A stretch of 64,000 nucleotides of DNA from JANRLF01 sp033762815 (GCA_033762815.1 JANRLF010000004.1:186001-250000); one strand, 5' to 3'; shown: positions 50,248 through 59,339, numbered from the stretch's first letter. Numbers and translations: made by a program. Notes: generated by a model from the letters alone, not told the origin.

Positions 50248-50960
50248 AGGATATGAGAGAAAATATCGGAACGCTGTACCATCCCAAAGCTGCATTGGTC
50301 ATCTATGAAGCGGCCAACAATAAAACGGAATGTTACGTGGAATGCTTTGACATGGACAAACAGGGTCATCCCATCAATGCACACCCACTGAGCGTTAAAG
50401 AAGCACAGCAACTGGCGAAGGCGCTCAATACCGCTACGGACGGCAACAAAGCCTTTCTGAAGCCTAAAGGCATCATGACAGGGAATGTATTGTATATCGA
50501 TCCTTCCCCCAACGGCTTTGTGATGTGGTACACGAAAGCCACCAAGAAACAATTATTCTTTGTGGAGAACCTCGGCATACCCAATGGCATTGCTGCCATA
50601 CCATCCCTGTTATGGGTTGCGGATAAACATAAGCTATACATCTATGCCTTGAAAACAGACAGGAAGCCGACAGCGGCAACAGCCTTGTACCACGCCCCTT
50701 TCTTCAATGTTTATGCGGAAGGAAATGTCTGTATGGGTACGGTAGATGTAAACATCGGGAACGCTGCATCACTGGAAGAATTTACCACAGCATGGGAGAA
50801 CTACTTCTTTAACAGCTATTTCAGCCACCTGATGCAGCATCATAACCCCGTACAGGGTAACTGTGTCAGCCTTTGGAAAAAACTGTCAGGAACAAATGGA
50901 ATATTCCCTAAAGAAATATTGAGGAAAACGAACAGAAAGGTTAAAAGCATATTGAGATGA
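50244..50960 (+). CDS. PRTRC system protein B
   Basis: 238 residues. Features of PRTRC-B: YHPKAALVIYEAANNKTECY, GNVLYIDPSPNGFVMWYTKA and the FFVENLGIPNGIAAIPSLLW stretch, then YALKTDRKPTAATALYHAPF. Unknown biochemical role. Overlaps the preceding and following genes by 4 bases each, consistent with coupled translation. Confidence 0.85.
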   Translation: MKDMRENIGTLYHPKAALVIYEAANNKTECYVECFDMDKQGHPINAHPLSVKEAQQLAKALNTATDGNKAFLKPKGIMTGNVLYIDPSPNGFVMWYTKATKKQLFFVENLGIPNGIAAIPSLLWVADKHKLYIYALKTDRKPTAATALYHAPFFNVYAEGNVCMGTVDVNIGNAASLEEFTTAWENYFFNSYFSHLMQHHNPVQGNCVSLWKKLSGTNGIFPKEILRKTNRKVKSILR

Positions 50961-51760
50961 ATACGAAACTAAAAGTACATTTTACAGACAGCGCATTAAT
51001 AGAGCCAACTAATCCTATTGAAGTGAACCTGATAGGTGCAGGAGGCACAGGCTCACAGGTACTCACGGGACTGGTAAGGATGAACCATGCACTCACTACG
51101 CTCGGACATGCAGGATTGCAGGTGAACGTTTGGGATGATGACGTGATAACAGAAGCTAATTTAGGCAGGCAGTTGTTTTTTGAATCTGAAACAGGGCTAT
51201 ACAAAAGTGTTGCCTTAATCAACCGTGTCAACCGTTGCTTCGGTACGAACTGGAAAGCACAAACGGAGAAGTTTCAGAGAATAGCATTGGGAAGGCTGCC
51301 TGAACAGGCATTGGCAACAATTTATATATCCTGCGTAGATAGCGTAGCAGCCCGCTTTGAGATTGCAGATATGTTGCGCAGCCTGTCAGCGGAAAGGTTA
51401 TACCGCAGCCAGCCTAAATACTGGATGGACTTTGGCAACAGCCAATGTACTGGACAGGTGATACTATCCACTATTGGAACCATTAATCAACCTCATTCGG
51501 AGAAATATGAAACGATAGCGAACCTGCCATTTGTAACCGATGTCTTTGGACAACTTCTAAAAAAAGCTGAAACGGAGGACAATACACCAAGTTGTTCACT
51601 GGCAGAAGCATTAAACAAACAAGACTTGTATATAAACTCCTCACTTGCACAAATAGGATGCTCGCTGCTATGGAACTTATTTCGCAATGGCATGACAGAA
51701 AACAGGGGCTTTTTCTTCAACTTGGATAAATTTATTAGTCAGCCACTAAAGGTCGCCTAA
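50957..51760 (+). CDS. PRTRC system ThiF-family protein
   Basis: 267 residues, an E1/ThiF/MoeB-type adenylation fold. Nucleotide-binding VNLIGAGGTGSQVLTGLVRM (~24-43), then VWDDDVITEANLGRQLFF (~55-72), the D-x-D-x-V-x-x-x-N-x-x-RQ motif. Usual ThiF enzymes adenylate a partner C-terminus; in PRTRC cassettes the partner is not known. Last gene of the cassette. Confidence 0.88.
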   Translation: MNTKLKVHFTDSALIEPTNPIEVNLIGAGGTGSQVLTGLVRMNHALTTLGHAGLQVNVWDDDVITEANLGRQLFFESETGLYKSVALINRVNRCFGTNWKAQTEKFQRIALGRLPEQALATIYISCVDSVAARFEIADMLRSLSAERLYRSQPKYWMDFGNSQCTGQVILSTIGTINQPHSEKYETIANLPFVTDVFGQLLKKAETEDNTPSCSLAEALNKQDLYINSSLAQIGCSLLWNLFRNGMTENRGFFFNLDKFISQPLKVA

Positions 51761-52074
51761 GCCTTTCAGAGCAGCTCAGCGGCATACCTTCCTGGGGTCG
51801 GAACGCCGCTTCGCGGGAAGCGGTGCAGCCACTTGTCCGTAAAACGCAATTTCTTATTTGCATGTTCCTGCGTCGTTTTCCGCACAACAGGCTGCGGTAT
51901 TGTTATCCATATCACAACTCATGAGTCCGCTATTTTTTTAGTAAAATTTTTATCTGATTAAAGCCGTTACAGTAGCGGCTTTAATCGTTGTATCCTGATT
52001 AGATATCGAACCAATCGGCAAAAGTGACACTATTTAAGAATTTGCTTAAATAAGAAAATAGCTATATTCGCCTT
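51761..52074. promoter_or_regulatory. Hairpins, terminator and ArsR operator between the PRTRC and metal genes
   Basis: No gene. CCGCTTC (51806-51812) and GAAGCGG (51817-51823) form a perfect 7-base hairpin. ATTAAAGCCG (51957-51966) and CGGCTTTAAT (51976-51985) form a perfect 10-base hairpin of terminator type. ATTTAAG (52032-52038) and CTTAAAT (52045-52051) form a perfect 20-base palindromic operator overlapping the ArsR promoter region (-7-like TATATTCG, 52063-52070). Confidence 0.6.
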
Positions 52075-52437
52075 ATGGATACGTGCATAAGGCAGTTCGC
52101 CAATAAAGAGCAGATAAAAGGTTGTAAAGAGAAAATTAAAGCTTGTGATTCCTCTTTTAAGGAACTATCAAATGTCTTAGACCTGGCAGGCAACGAAGTA
52201 AGGCTGAAAATTCTCTATTTACTTGAAGAAGAAAAAGAACTGTGCCCTTGCGATTTGAGCGATATACTGGGAATGAGCATACCTGCTATCTCACAACATC
52301 TAAGAAAATTAAAGGATGGAAATGTCATTGAATTCCGCAAGGAAGGACAAACAATCTACTATTCAGTCAAGGCAAATCATATGAAAATCCTCAAGCCATT
52401 CTTTAAGCATCTTAAACAAAATCAAGAGACAATTTAA
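52075..52437 (+). CDS. ArsR/SmtB-family metalloregulator
   Basis: 120 residues. Winged HTH of the ArsR type: LAGNEVRLKILYLLEEEKEL (~37-56), the metal-site variant ELCPCDL (~55-61, matching the classic ELCVCDL of ArsR/CadC-like proteins), MSIPAISQHLRKLKDGNVIE (recognition helix) and GQTIYYSV wing. N-terminal Cys residues (MDTC, GCKEK, KACDSS) may add ligands. It probably represses its operon through the palindrome at 52032-52051 until metal binds. The ATG lies only 5 bases after the -7-like box, so translation may be nearly leaderless. Confidence 0.85.
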   Translation: MDTCIRQFANKEQIKGCKEKIKACDSSFKELSNVLDLAGNEVRLKILYLLEEEKELCPCDLSDILGMSIPAISQHLRKLKDGNVIEFRKEGQTIYYSVKANHMKILKPFFKHLKQNQETI

Positions 52438-52448
52438 ATCTACGATAT

Positions 52449-53132
52449 ATGAAAAGGCTAATTTTTATAATTGCGATTGCAGTTGCTTTTCTAACAAGTT
52501 GCCAAAGCAATAATGAAAAAATTAAAGAAAGCATTTCTTTTTACAAAGTCCCGTTAGTCTGTGGTGCTGCTCCTGAAATTGGTTGTGGCAGTCGTATTAA
52601 GCCAATGTTTGTAGCAACGGAAAAAGAAAAGGCTGTAAAGGAATCATGGACGAACCGTCAGGGCACTATAATAGCGTTTGTTTGGAATGAGAATGACACA
52701 GCCAACGAGCGAAGAATAAAAGAACTTTTTATTGAAAATGATATCGATGCGGAACGTATTACTGTTACGTCAATACTAAAGGAGTTAAATGCAAGTTTCA
52801 GAGATAAAGGCAGATGGTATAAAGGCATGGATGTTGACCAACTCAGTATAGAAGAAGCAAGCGTTATTGCTACCCAAACAACTGGCTTTGCGTTAGAGGA
52901 GGGTTTCGTTGATAGTATTGAAGCAGCTACTATCAAAAATGATATCGAAAACTACTTAAAGACAGAGTTAGTTCAAGTGCGAACATTAGACAACCTGACA
53001 AGTGATTCAACACAGGAAAGATGGCGAAAAGATGTCTACAACATCGTAGTTAACCGTGTAGGAAAAGAAAAAGCGGGTAAGATAGCACATGCCTACGAAA
53101 AGAAGTTATCAGAAATAGAAAATTGCGAATAA
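52449..53132 (+). CDS. Metal-associated lipoprotein, hypothetical
   Basis: 227 residues with lipoprotein signal MKRLIFIIAIAVAFLTSCQS (lipobox LTSC). The mature protein opens with a Cys-containing stretch FYKVPLVCGAAPEIGCGSRI, which could bind metal, followed by a helical domain. No family name. It lies 11 bases after ArsR and overlaps the reading region of the next gene's longer frame. Place in the operon suggests a periplasmic or outer-leaflet metal capture role. Confidence 0.75.
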   Translation: MKRLIFIIAIAVAFLTSCQSNNEKIKESISFYKVPLVCGAAPEIGCGSRIKPMFVATEKEKAVKESWTNRQGTIIAFVWNENDTANERRIKELFIENDIDAERITVTSILKELNASFRDKGRWYKGMDVDQLSIEEASVIATQTTGFALEEGFVDSIEAATIKNDIENYLKTELVQVRTLDNLTSDSTQERWRKDVYNIVVNRVGKEKAGKIAHAYEKKLSEIENCE

Positions 53133-53146
53133 TTGAATTAGGACAT

Positions 53147-53728
53147 ATGCGACTTCATCTTCAAAAAATTGGAACAGTAGGGTTATTTATAACAGCGATC
53201 ACTTCGCCCTGTTGCTTTCCATTATTTGGATTTATCCTCACAGCCTTGGGTATTGGCAGTTTTGAATTGTTTGGCGAATGGTCAATGAGAATCTTCATAT
53301 CTCTAACGATACTATCATTAATTGGTCTTTTTATTTCGTATCGTGTACATAAACGCAACTATGCATTGTTGGTAGCTTTGCCATCAGCGTTATTGATATT
53401 CTACAGCTATTATTTTTTAGATGCAGATTATTGGATAAACATTCTTTACGTTGGAATGTTTGGTATGCTTGTTGCGTCGGGAATTGATTACTATAGAATG
53501 CGCTTACATAAAAAAGGAGTAAAAGTGGAATTGCAATCAATTATTACTTGCCCATCGTGTGGGCATCAGAAAGAAGAAACAATGCCTACAGACGCATGTC
53601 AGTTTTTTTACGAATGTGAAGGCTGTAAGGCGAGGCTAAAACCACTACAAGGTGACTGCTGTGTATTTTGCAGTTATGGTACGGTAAAATGTCCGCCAAT
53701 TCAATTAAATCAATCTTGTTGTGTTTAA
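53147..53728 (+). CDS. MerC-type transporter fused to a GDCCVxC domain
   Basis: 193 residues from ATG 53147 (the longer frame from 53123 overlaps the lipoprotein). MerC-like membrane part with Cys pair AITSPCCFPLFGF (~21-33) and four hydrophobic segments (residues ~8-120). A cytosolic tail has ITCPSCGHQKEE and the GDCCVFCSYGTVKCPPIQ motif (~168-185). MerC-type proteins import Hg(II); the GDCCVxC domain is a Cys-rich module found beside mercury genes. No mercuric reductase is seen nearby. Confidence 0.82.
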   Translation: MRLHLQKIGTVGLFITAITSPCCFPLFGFILTALGIGSFELFGEWSMRIFISLTILSLIGLFISYRVHKRNYALLVALPSALLIFYSYYFLDADYWINILYVGMFGMLVASGIDYYRMRLHKKGVKVELQSIITCPSCGHQKEETMPTDACQFFYECEGCKARLKPLQGDCCVFCSYGTVKCPPIQLNQSCCV

Positions 53729-53729
53729 T

Positions 53730-54065
53730 ATGCGTATAGTCATTAAAGTATTATCCATTATTATTATCCTTTTTGGCTTAATTCATATCTATTTTGCCTC
53801 ATGTCGCAGTATGGATATTGATACTCTTTGGTTCATAGGTGCAGGTTTTGCGATTATTTTCCCGGGACTACTCAATCTCGTAGCAATTGATAGAGGAGGT
53901 TCAAAGTTTACTATTACAACAGCTTTGATCATAAATGTCCTGATGTTCATTATGTTCTGCCTTGCATTACTAATAATTAATGAGCTACAAGTTTATTTAG
54001 GCATTACCATTTTCCTTATTTCAAGTTTAGCTTTCTTAATAAGATTATTACGAAATCACATATAA
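53730..54065 (+). CDS. Small multi-helix membrane protein
   Basis: 111 residues from ATG 53730, 1 base after the previous stop. Four hydrophobic segments (VIKVLSIIIILFGLIHIYFA; LWFIGAGFAIIFPGLLNLVA; TALIINVLMFIMFCLALLII; IFLISSLAFLIRLL). No conserved residues identified. Same operon as ArsR, lipoprotein and MerC-like genes, so probably part of metal transport or protection. Confidence 0.65.
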   Translation: MRIVIKVLSIIIILFGLIHIYFASCRSMDIDTLWFIGAGFAIIFPGLLNLVAIDRGGSKFTITTALIINVLMFIMFCLALLIINELQVYLGITIFLISSLAFLIRLLRNHI

Positions 54066-54240
54066 GCTATTGGATATAAAGTAATTACGTCGCTAATAGC
54101 TTTAATGCATCGATAATTTGGTTCGAGAAAAGTCCAAAGAGGTTCATATAGGTACCTTCCTATAGGCCTAATAGACTTATAGTGATTTTCTAACCTCGTA
54201 AGACTTCATCGGTATAATTTGTTTGTCCGGAATAAATATT

Positions 54241-55320
54241 TCAAAATGATTCGCCAAACATTATATAAAACCCGTCATCTCCTTGACCAAGAGCATAGTC
54301 AAGCCTGAGATTAATATTATTCTTTCTATCGATCAAAAACCTTAAACCAAAGCCATAGTTAGGCTTAATATTCGCAAAGGAAAGGCTACGAAAATCAGGA
54401 TACACCTTAGTAATTCCCCCAAATATAGCCGCCCCAAACCTGCCTACTAACATACTCCTAATCTCGCCCTGTAATGTAGAGAGATTTTTGTCCCTAAAGC
54501 GTCCATAATAATATCCTCTAACAAATTTATCCCCTCCTAAAAGTGCGTAGTCATAATAAAGCGGATGACCAGAAGTAAACTCACTATAGAACCTTATCGA
54601 ACCAACCGTACGCCTGGCAATTCTTCTATAGGTTCGTCCGTCTAAGATGAATTTATTATACCTCCTGTCGAGAAAATTATATACGTTAGTAAATTCAAGA
54701 TAAACCCCACGCGAAGCGTTAAGCAAGTTATCTCGTGTATCCTTCAATAATGTATAACCTATTCCAAGGTTCTTCCCATCTATCAGGTCGGGATAAAAAA
54801 CCGGCGTTTTATATTCCAGTCGCGAATAATTTTTATAAACGAATTTTGGGCCAATAAAAAATCTGTTTCCAAACCTTCGCAAGAAATTTATGTCTGCAAT
54901 TATTCTATTTGTTTCGTAACGTGTTTGTGAACTGCTTGCTGTACTCTCACCTATGCCAAAATAGATGTCTAAGAATTTAGAATAATGAAGCCGACCCTGA
55001 GTGTGCCATTTTTCATTTTTAAAGAAATAATTCCAGCTTGACTCGAAAATCATCTGTTTTTTCCAAGTGTAGTTGAATTCAGCTTTTGCGTTTGATATTC
55101 TTGTACTACTGTCTTTATAAAAGTCAAGAGTAAATAATGAAAATACGCCAAGGTAAACTCCGGTTTCCGGTGCAGACCCAAAGGCAGGCACGGGGAGAAT
55201 CTTAATTTTAGGCGTCTGCTTTAAGACTGAGTCTTCTCCGGCACATTGGGCAATGGAACTCTGGTGTAGTATCATGCAACCAACACAAAGAAAAGACAGA
55301 CTTTTAATGCAGCTACCCAT
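54241..55320 (-). CDS. Outer-membrane beta-barrel protein (BamA/TamA-like C-terminal)
   Basis: 359 residues with a signal peptide (IKSLSFLCVGCMILHQSSIA). Alternating aromatic/polar strands: AEFNYTWKKQMIFESSWNYF, GKNLGIGYTLLKDTRDNLLN, ALLGGDKFVRGYYYGRFRDK (conserved barrel motif) and a C-terminal strand ending in Phe (YIMFGESF), typical for outer-membrane barrels of the Omp85/surface-antigen type. No POTRA domains are seen before it, so it is a shortened barrel. It may help export of nearby secreted proteins. Region 54066-54240 has only weak repeats. Confidence 0.78.
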   Translation of the reverse strand: MGSCIKSLSFLCVGCMILHQSSIAQCAGEDSVLKQTPKIKILPVPAFGSAPETGVYLGVFSLFTLDFYKDSSTRISNAKAEFNYTWKKQMIFESSWNYFFKNEKWHTQGRLHYSKFLDIYFGIGESTASSSQTRYETNRIIADINFLRRFGNRFFIGPKFVYKNYSRLEYKTPVFYPDLIDGKNLGIGYTLLKDTRDNLLNASRGVYLEFTNVYNFLDRRYNKFILDGRTYRRIARRTVGSIRFYSEFTSGHPLYYDYALLGGDKFVRGYYYGRFRDKNLSTLQGEIRSMLVGRFGAAIFGGITKVYPDFRSLSFANIKPNYGFGLRFLIDRKNNINLRLDYALGQGDDGFYIMFGESF

Positions 55321-55449
55321 TCAAAGCCAATTACGCATTAAGAATAATTATGACGCGAAGCTCACTTCCAACCCAAAGTTATGGTTTCGTTCTCTTAGAC
55401 GGAATTATTGGAAAAGAATAGCATGATTCTTATTTTTATGGAGGTTGCC

Positions 55450-55478
55450 TTGGATTTTCGTAAAACTTCGTATCTTCA
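55450..55478 (+). promoter_or_regulatory. Promoter of the HYC_CC_PP gene
   Basis: TTG at 55450-55452, 18 bases, TATCTTCA at 55471-55478 (one to two mismatches from TAnnTTTG). ATG follows at 55494. Confidence 0.45.
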
Positions 55479-55493
55479 CAAACCATCATATTA

Positions 55494-55889
55494 ATGAAAA
55501 GGTTTGTCGCAATATTACTGATGCTGCTTTTCACCGCGAATATTAGCGGTGCAGAGTTCACGCATCACTTATGCGGAAAAGTTTTTCAATATATATCGCT
55601 CAACGGGCACAAGAAAGATAGTAAATGCTGCTGCAAAGGTGGAAAGGTTGATAAGGGCTGCTGCAAGACCACTCATTTCAAAGTCAAAATTGACGATAAG
55701 CAAACGCTTACCAAGGCATATTCTCCTGCAAAAGTCTTTTTTGTAGATGCTCTGCTCCCAAAGGTTTATACAATCCTTTCTAACACTACCGGGGTTGACG
55801 AATCAATCTCGTCTGACGTTTATATCCCGCAGAAAGTCCGATGGTGGCGCGACGACATTTATATTTTTCATTGTGTTTATAGGATTTGA
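55494..55889 (+). CDS. HYC_CC_PP family protein
   Basis: 131 residues with signal peptide MKRFVAILLMLLFTANISGA. Cys-rich mature region: THHLCGKVFQYISL (~23-36), KDSKCCCKGGKVDKGCCKTT (~42-61), and PQKVRWW near the end (HYC..CC..PP-type). Likely metal binding at the periplasm; such proteins accompany copper and heavy metal genes in Bacteroidota. Starts the plus-strand set that continues with a thioredoxin-like protein. Confidence 0.8.
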   Translation: MKRFVAILLMLLFTANISGAEFTHHLCGKVFQYISLNGHKKDSKCCCKGGKVDKGCCKTTHFKVKIDDKQTLTKAYSPAKVFFVDALLPKVYTILSNTTGVDESISSDVYIPQKVRWWRDDIYIFHCVYRI

Positions 55890-55982
55890 GTTAGCTCTTT
55901 GTCTATGATTTTATAGACAAGGCTTTTGCATGCAGGCATTCGTCTGATGCGTTATCATTTATCAAATTCTAATAATAAACCA

Positions 55983-56735
55983 ATGAAAAAAGTACTTTTT
56001 ACAATTGCGGTAATTTGCAGCCTCTCAGCCGCACAAGCACAAACAGCTCCTGATTTTACTGCTTCCGATTGCAGTAGTGCCTCCCATTCTCTTTATACTG
56101 AATTGGCGGCTGGTAAGACCGTGGTTATCACATGGGTGATGCCTTGTGGATCATGTGTAAATGGTGGCAAAGCTGCACAAAATGCGGTTGCAAGTTATAA
56201 TACGAGCAATCCGGGTAAAGTAGTCTACTGGATGATCGATGATTTGGGAGACACACCTTGTCCAAGCTTAAGCTCATGGGCAAGCAGCAATGGCATAACC
56301 CTTCCAACGTTGTTTGGCAATTCAGGCAATGCTGCCGACGAGAACGATTTCGGTGGAACAGGCATGCCACACGTAGTGGTGATTGCGCCTGATAAAACTA
56401 TTTTGTTCAATAAGAAAAACGGTGCTGCCAATGACGAAACCGGCATTAAAGCAGCAATCTCTCAGTCTATCGCTTTAAATGTTGCTGAAATCGACGCCAG
56501 GAAAATATCTATTGCTCCTAATCCAGCCTCTAATCAGATACGTGTTTCTTACGACAAGGCAATAGCAACAATCAGGATCGTAACGCCAATGGGTCAAACT
56601 GCCGCTGAATATAATTATTCAGACCGTAAGCTTAATCCTTCGATTGATATCAGCGCGCTTGCAACTGGAATCTATAAAGTGCTTATCACTGATATTGATG
56701 GCAAACGCGGTGTTGCCCAAATCGTAAAACAATAA
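55983..56735 (+). CDS. Secreted thioredoxin-like protein with T9SS sorting tail
   Basis: 250 residues from ATG 55983 (signal MKKVLFTIAVICSLSAAQAQ). Thioredoxin-like fold with active-site-type VITWVMPCGSCVNGGKA (CxxC ~56-59) and a cis-Pro region TGMPHVVVIAPDKTILFN. The C-terminus has a type IX secretion type A domain (KISIAPNPASNQIRVSYDK, ending RGVAQIVKQ). Exported across both membranes, probably reducing or trapping metal at the surface. Gap of 10 bases to the cytochrome c peroxidase. Confidence 0.85.
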   Translation: MKKVLFTIAVICSLSAAQAQTAPDFTASDCSSASHSLYTELAAGKTVVITWVMPCGSCVNGGKAAQNAVASYNTSNPGKVVYWMIDDLGDTPCPSLSSWASSNGITLPTLFGNSGNAADENDFGGTGMPHVVVIAPDKTILFNKKNGAANDETGIKAAISQSIALNVAEIDARKISIAPNPASNQIRVSYDKAIATIRIVTPMGQTAAEYNYSDRKLNPSIDISALATGIYKVLITDIDGKRGVAQIVKQ

Positions 56736-56745
56736 TTGCATTACG

Positions 56746-57825
56746 ATGAGAAAGGCATGGATATTAGCGGGCATAGTTACCGCGATGGTGGCTTTGCATG
56801 CCTGCAAGAAAGAAGATAAAACAACGGAGCCGGAAGAGATTTATAACCCGACGGCCAAAACCATTACTGTCCCGGCTTATGTGGTCAACTATATAGGTGA
56901 ATTACCTCACCCCGAAGACAACAAGCTGACCGAAGAAGGTGTTGCTTTGGGGCGCAAGCTTTTTTATGACAAGACGCTGAGTAATGATGGCACAATGGCC
57001 TGCGCAAGCTGCCATAAACAGGAAAATGGCTTTGATGATTTCCGGCAATTTAGCCAAGGCACAAATGGTGCCTTTGGTGATAGAAACGCAATGCCGATTA
57101 TCAATCTCGGCTGGGCTAAAGCCTTTTTTTGGGATGGGAGGCGCGAGACGATGGAAGGCCAGGCACATGATCCCGTGACCAACCCGATTGAAATGGCCAA
57201 TAGTTGGCCGGAGGTTGTAAGACGTCTGCAAGCGGATGGGACCTATCCGTCATTATTCTTTAAAGCCTTTGGCACAAAAACTGTTGATAGCAATTTGGTG
57301 GTAAAAGCCATTGCTCAGTTTGAGCGGACAATGGTATCATTCAACACAAAGTTTGATAAATACTTTTATCAGAATGATGTTGCTGCTTTAAATGAAGCAG
57401 AAAAGCGCGGCTTGATGTTATTTACAGGCGATGCTTTATGCAATACATGCCACATGATGAATACGCTCTTTACTGACCATCAGTTCAGGAATAACGGACT
57501 GGATATAAATCCGGTTGATGCTGGCCTGATGAAGTTCACCTCTAAGGGGGATGATCGCGGTAAATTCAAAGTACCGGGTTTGCGCAATATTGCGCAGACC
57601 GCGCCTTATATGCATGATGGCCGGTTTGCAACATTGGAAGAAGTTGTCAATTTCTATAGTAGCAATGTCAAACAAAGCAGTCCAAACCTAGATGAACACA
57701 TGGTGCCGTTCGGTAATGGGCTCAATCTATCGGTTCAAAATAAAGCTGATCTGGTGGCTTTCCTGAAAACCCTATCCGATCAGGAATTCCTGACCCGTCA
57801 GGATTTGAGCGATCCGAATAAATAG
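56746..57825 (+). CDS. Di-heme cytochrome c peroxidase / MauG-family protein
   Basis: 359 residues with lipoprotein-type signal (AWILAGIVTAMVALHACKK, Cys ~21). Two c-type heme sites: MACASCHKQENGF (~83-95) and ALCNTCHMMNTLF (~228-240). Conserved peroxidase features include GRKLFYDKTLSNDGT, FFWDGRRETMEGQA, and PYMHDGRFATLEEVV with the distal Met/His ligand region. Reduces peroxide or oxidises a substrate in the periplasm. With the thioredoxin-like and NHL-type neighbours it forms a secreted redox set. Confidence 0.9.
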   Translation: MRKAWILAGIVTAMVALHACKKEDKTTEPEEIYNPTAKTITVPAYVVNYIGELPHPEDNKLTEEGVALGRKLFYDKTLSNDGTMACASCHKQENGFDDFRQFSQGTNGAFGDRNAMPIINLGWAKAFFWDGRRETMEGQAHDPVTNPIEMANSWPEVVRRLQADGTYPSLFFKAFGTKTVDSNLVVKAIAQFERTMVSFNTKFDKYFYQNDVAALNEAEKRGLMLFTGDALCNTCHMMNTLFTDHQFRNNGLDINPVDAGLMKFTSKGDDRGKFKVPGLRNIAQTAPYMHDGRFATLEEVVNFYSSNVKQSSPNLDEHMVPFGNGLNLSVQNKADLVAFLKTLSDQEFLTRQDLSDPNK

Positions 57826-57830
57826 ATGAT

Positions 57831-57870
57831 AATACCCTCGATTGGCATGAGCCGAATCGGGGGTATTATT
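57831..57870 (+). terminator. Terminator after cytochrome c peroxidase
   Basis: AATACCCTCGATT (57831-57843) and AATCGGGGGTATT (57855-57867) form a 13-pair hairpin with one G-U pair, 5 bases after the stop, followed by ATTTAAA. Confidence 0.7.
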
Positions 57871-57896
57871 TAAAATTAATCGTAAAACAATTCAGT

Positions 57897-59249
57897 ATGA
57901 AAAAAGCATTAATTTTTCTCCTTCAGTTATATGTCTGTTCAGCTGTCTTTGCGCAAAGTGAACTCGATAAATACATTGCAGGACCCAATACCTTAACCGT
58001 TGTCGGCAATGCGTCCAATAATCTCACTTCACCACACGATCTGGATTTTGTGCCCGGTCGACCTGGGGAATGGTGGGTTTTGAACAAAGAGTCAGGCGGA
58101 GGCAGCGTCGTTGTATTCTTCGATGCCGGTAAACCTACTCAGGTCTCGCAATTTCGACGCGACTCGCACAATGATCACTTCATGGCCAACGCAGTGGCAA
58201 TTTCAATGGGTGATAACGGTAATTTTTGCTCTGCTCAGGAAATAAAAAATACGGCATCGCCTTCATCAACTTTCATGGGTCCGGCGCTTTGGTCAAGTGA
58301 TACTTCAATCTTTGCCAGGATGCACCAAAACAATTGGGATCCAAATCTCCCCCTTGGCAGCCATTTGGATATGTTGCACCAAAGCCCTTTCGGGATGGGT
58401 GTAGCCCATGATAACAACAATGTCTATTGGTACTTTGACGGTCACAATGGCAATATTTGTAGATACGATTTCCAAACGCCCCATGCTATAGGGGCGGATG
58501 ATCATGCCGACGGCATCATTCACCGCTTCTCATCGGTAGCTGTGAATAGAAAACCGAATTTGCCCAGCCATTTAGCTCTCGATAAGCAAAACAAATGGCT
58601 CTATATCGTTGATGGTGGAAATAATCGTGTTATAAGACTGAATACAGCGAGCGGGTCATTAGGCCAGAATCTAAGTGTTCCTGCATCTGCTTCAGAGCCT
58701 TTAGCGGAATACAGACAAGTTGACGGTGCAGCTACCGACGTCATTGCCACGGGCCTGACGGCCCCCTGTGGAATTGATTACCGTAGTGGGCGTATTATCA
58801 TAAGTGACAATGCTTCGGGCGAGATTATAATTTATAACGTAACTCAGATGCCGGCAATAGAAGTGGGGCGTATCAGTACAGGGGCGGCAGGAGTGATGGG
58901 CGTTCGAATTGATGATAATAACAAAATTTGGTTTGTTAATAAAGCGACCAAACAACTTGTGAGAATTGATAATCCGGGTGTGTTGGCAGTACCGGAAATT
59001 GCGGCTCACACAGCAGCGTTCACTATGTATCCGAATCCTGCGAGGGATCGAGTGACGGTTATGGTTGACAACATGAATGGTTACTCCGCAGTTTCCATTA
59101 CTGATTTACTCGGCAAGACTTTGTACCGCTGTAATGGATTTTCTAGTGAGTTTGTTATCCCGGTATCAGAGTTGCCGAACGGTACATATATTATTCAGCA
59201 CGCAAACACACAGGGTACGCAAACTCAGAAGCTAGTTATCGCGCGTTAA
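57897..59249 (+). CDS. Secreted NHL-like beta-propeller protein with T9SS sorting tail
   Basis: 450 residues with signal MKKALIFLLQLYVCSAVFAQ. The core has NHL/beta-propeller-like repeats (e.g. NLPSHLALDKQNKWLYIVDG, TGLTAPCGIDYRSGRIIISD, MGVRIDDNNKIWFVNKATK). Type IX tail at the end: TMYPNPARDRVTVMVDN ... NGTYIIQHANTQ. No enzymatic residues identified. It starts 27 bases after a terminator, so it has its own transcript. Possibly a surface binding protein. Confidence 0.78.
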   Translation: MKKALIFLLQLYVCSAVFAQSELDKYIAGPNTLTVVGNASNNLTSPHDLDFVPGRPGEWWVLNKESGGGSVVVFFDAGKPTQVSQFRRDSHNDHFMANAVAISMGDNGNFCSAQEIKNTASPSSTFMGPALWSSDTSIFARMHQNNWDPNLPLGSHLDMLHQSPFGMGVAHDNNNVYWYFDGHNGNICRYDFQTPHAIGADDHADGIIHRFSSVAVNRKPNLPSHLALDKQNKWLYIVDGGNNRVIRLNTASGSLGQNLSVPASASEPLAEYRQVDGAATDVIATGLTAPCGIDYRSGRIIISDNASGEIIIYNVTQMPAIEVGRISTGAAGVMGVRIDDNNKIWFVNKATKQLVRIDNPGVLAVPEIAAHTAAFTMYPNPARDRVTVMVDNMNGYSAVSITDLLGKTLYRCNGFSSEFVIPVSELPNGTYIIQHANTQGTQTQKLVIAR

Positions 59250-59261
59250 TTAGTCAATCGA

Positions 59262-59292
59262 CAGATGGGTTCAAAATGCTTGAACCCATCTG
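59262..59292. terminator. Strong hairpin after the NHL-like gene
   Basis: CAGATGGGTTCAA (59262-59274) and TTGAACCCATCTG (59280-59292), a perfect 13-base stem with 5-base loop, followed by ATCATTTCC. Between convergent genes; probably terminates both. Confidence 0.7.
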
Positions 59293-59339
59293 ATCATTTC
59301 CACTTTCGAGCCCAGATGAAATAGAAATTGACGTGAAGG

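Larger units (their letters stand above)
1..51760. mobile_element. Interior of a Bacteroidetes integrative conjugative element with cargo
   Basis: Hallmark conjugation genes occur at several places: DUF4133 and DUF4134 (TraF/TraE class) on the left, primase, MobC-type protein, MobA/VirD2 relaxase and coupling ATPase in the middle, and ssb, DUF932 and PRTRC genes on the right. Large blocks of accessory genes lie between them. The left end is cut by the window (tra genes continue leftwards). No integrase, att repeat or tRNA target is visible, so the right limit at the last PRTRC gene is only a convenient stop: the metal-resistance genes that follow could also be inside the element. Confidence 0.75.
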
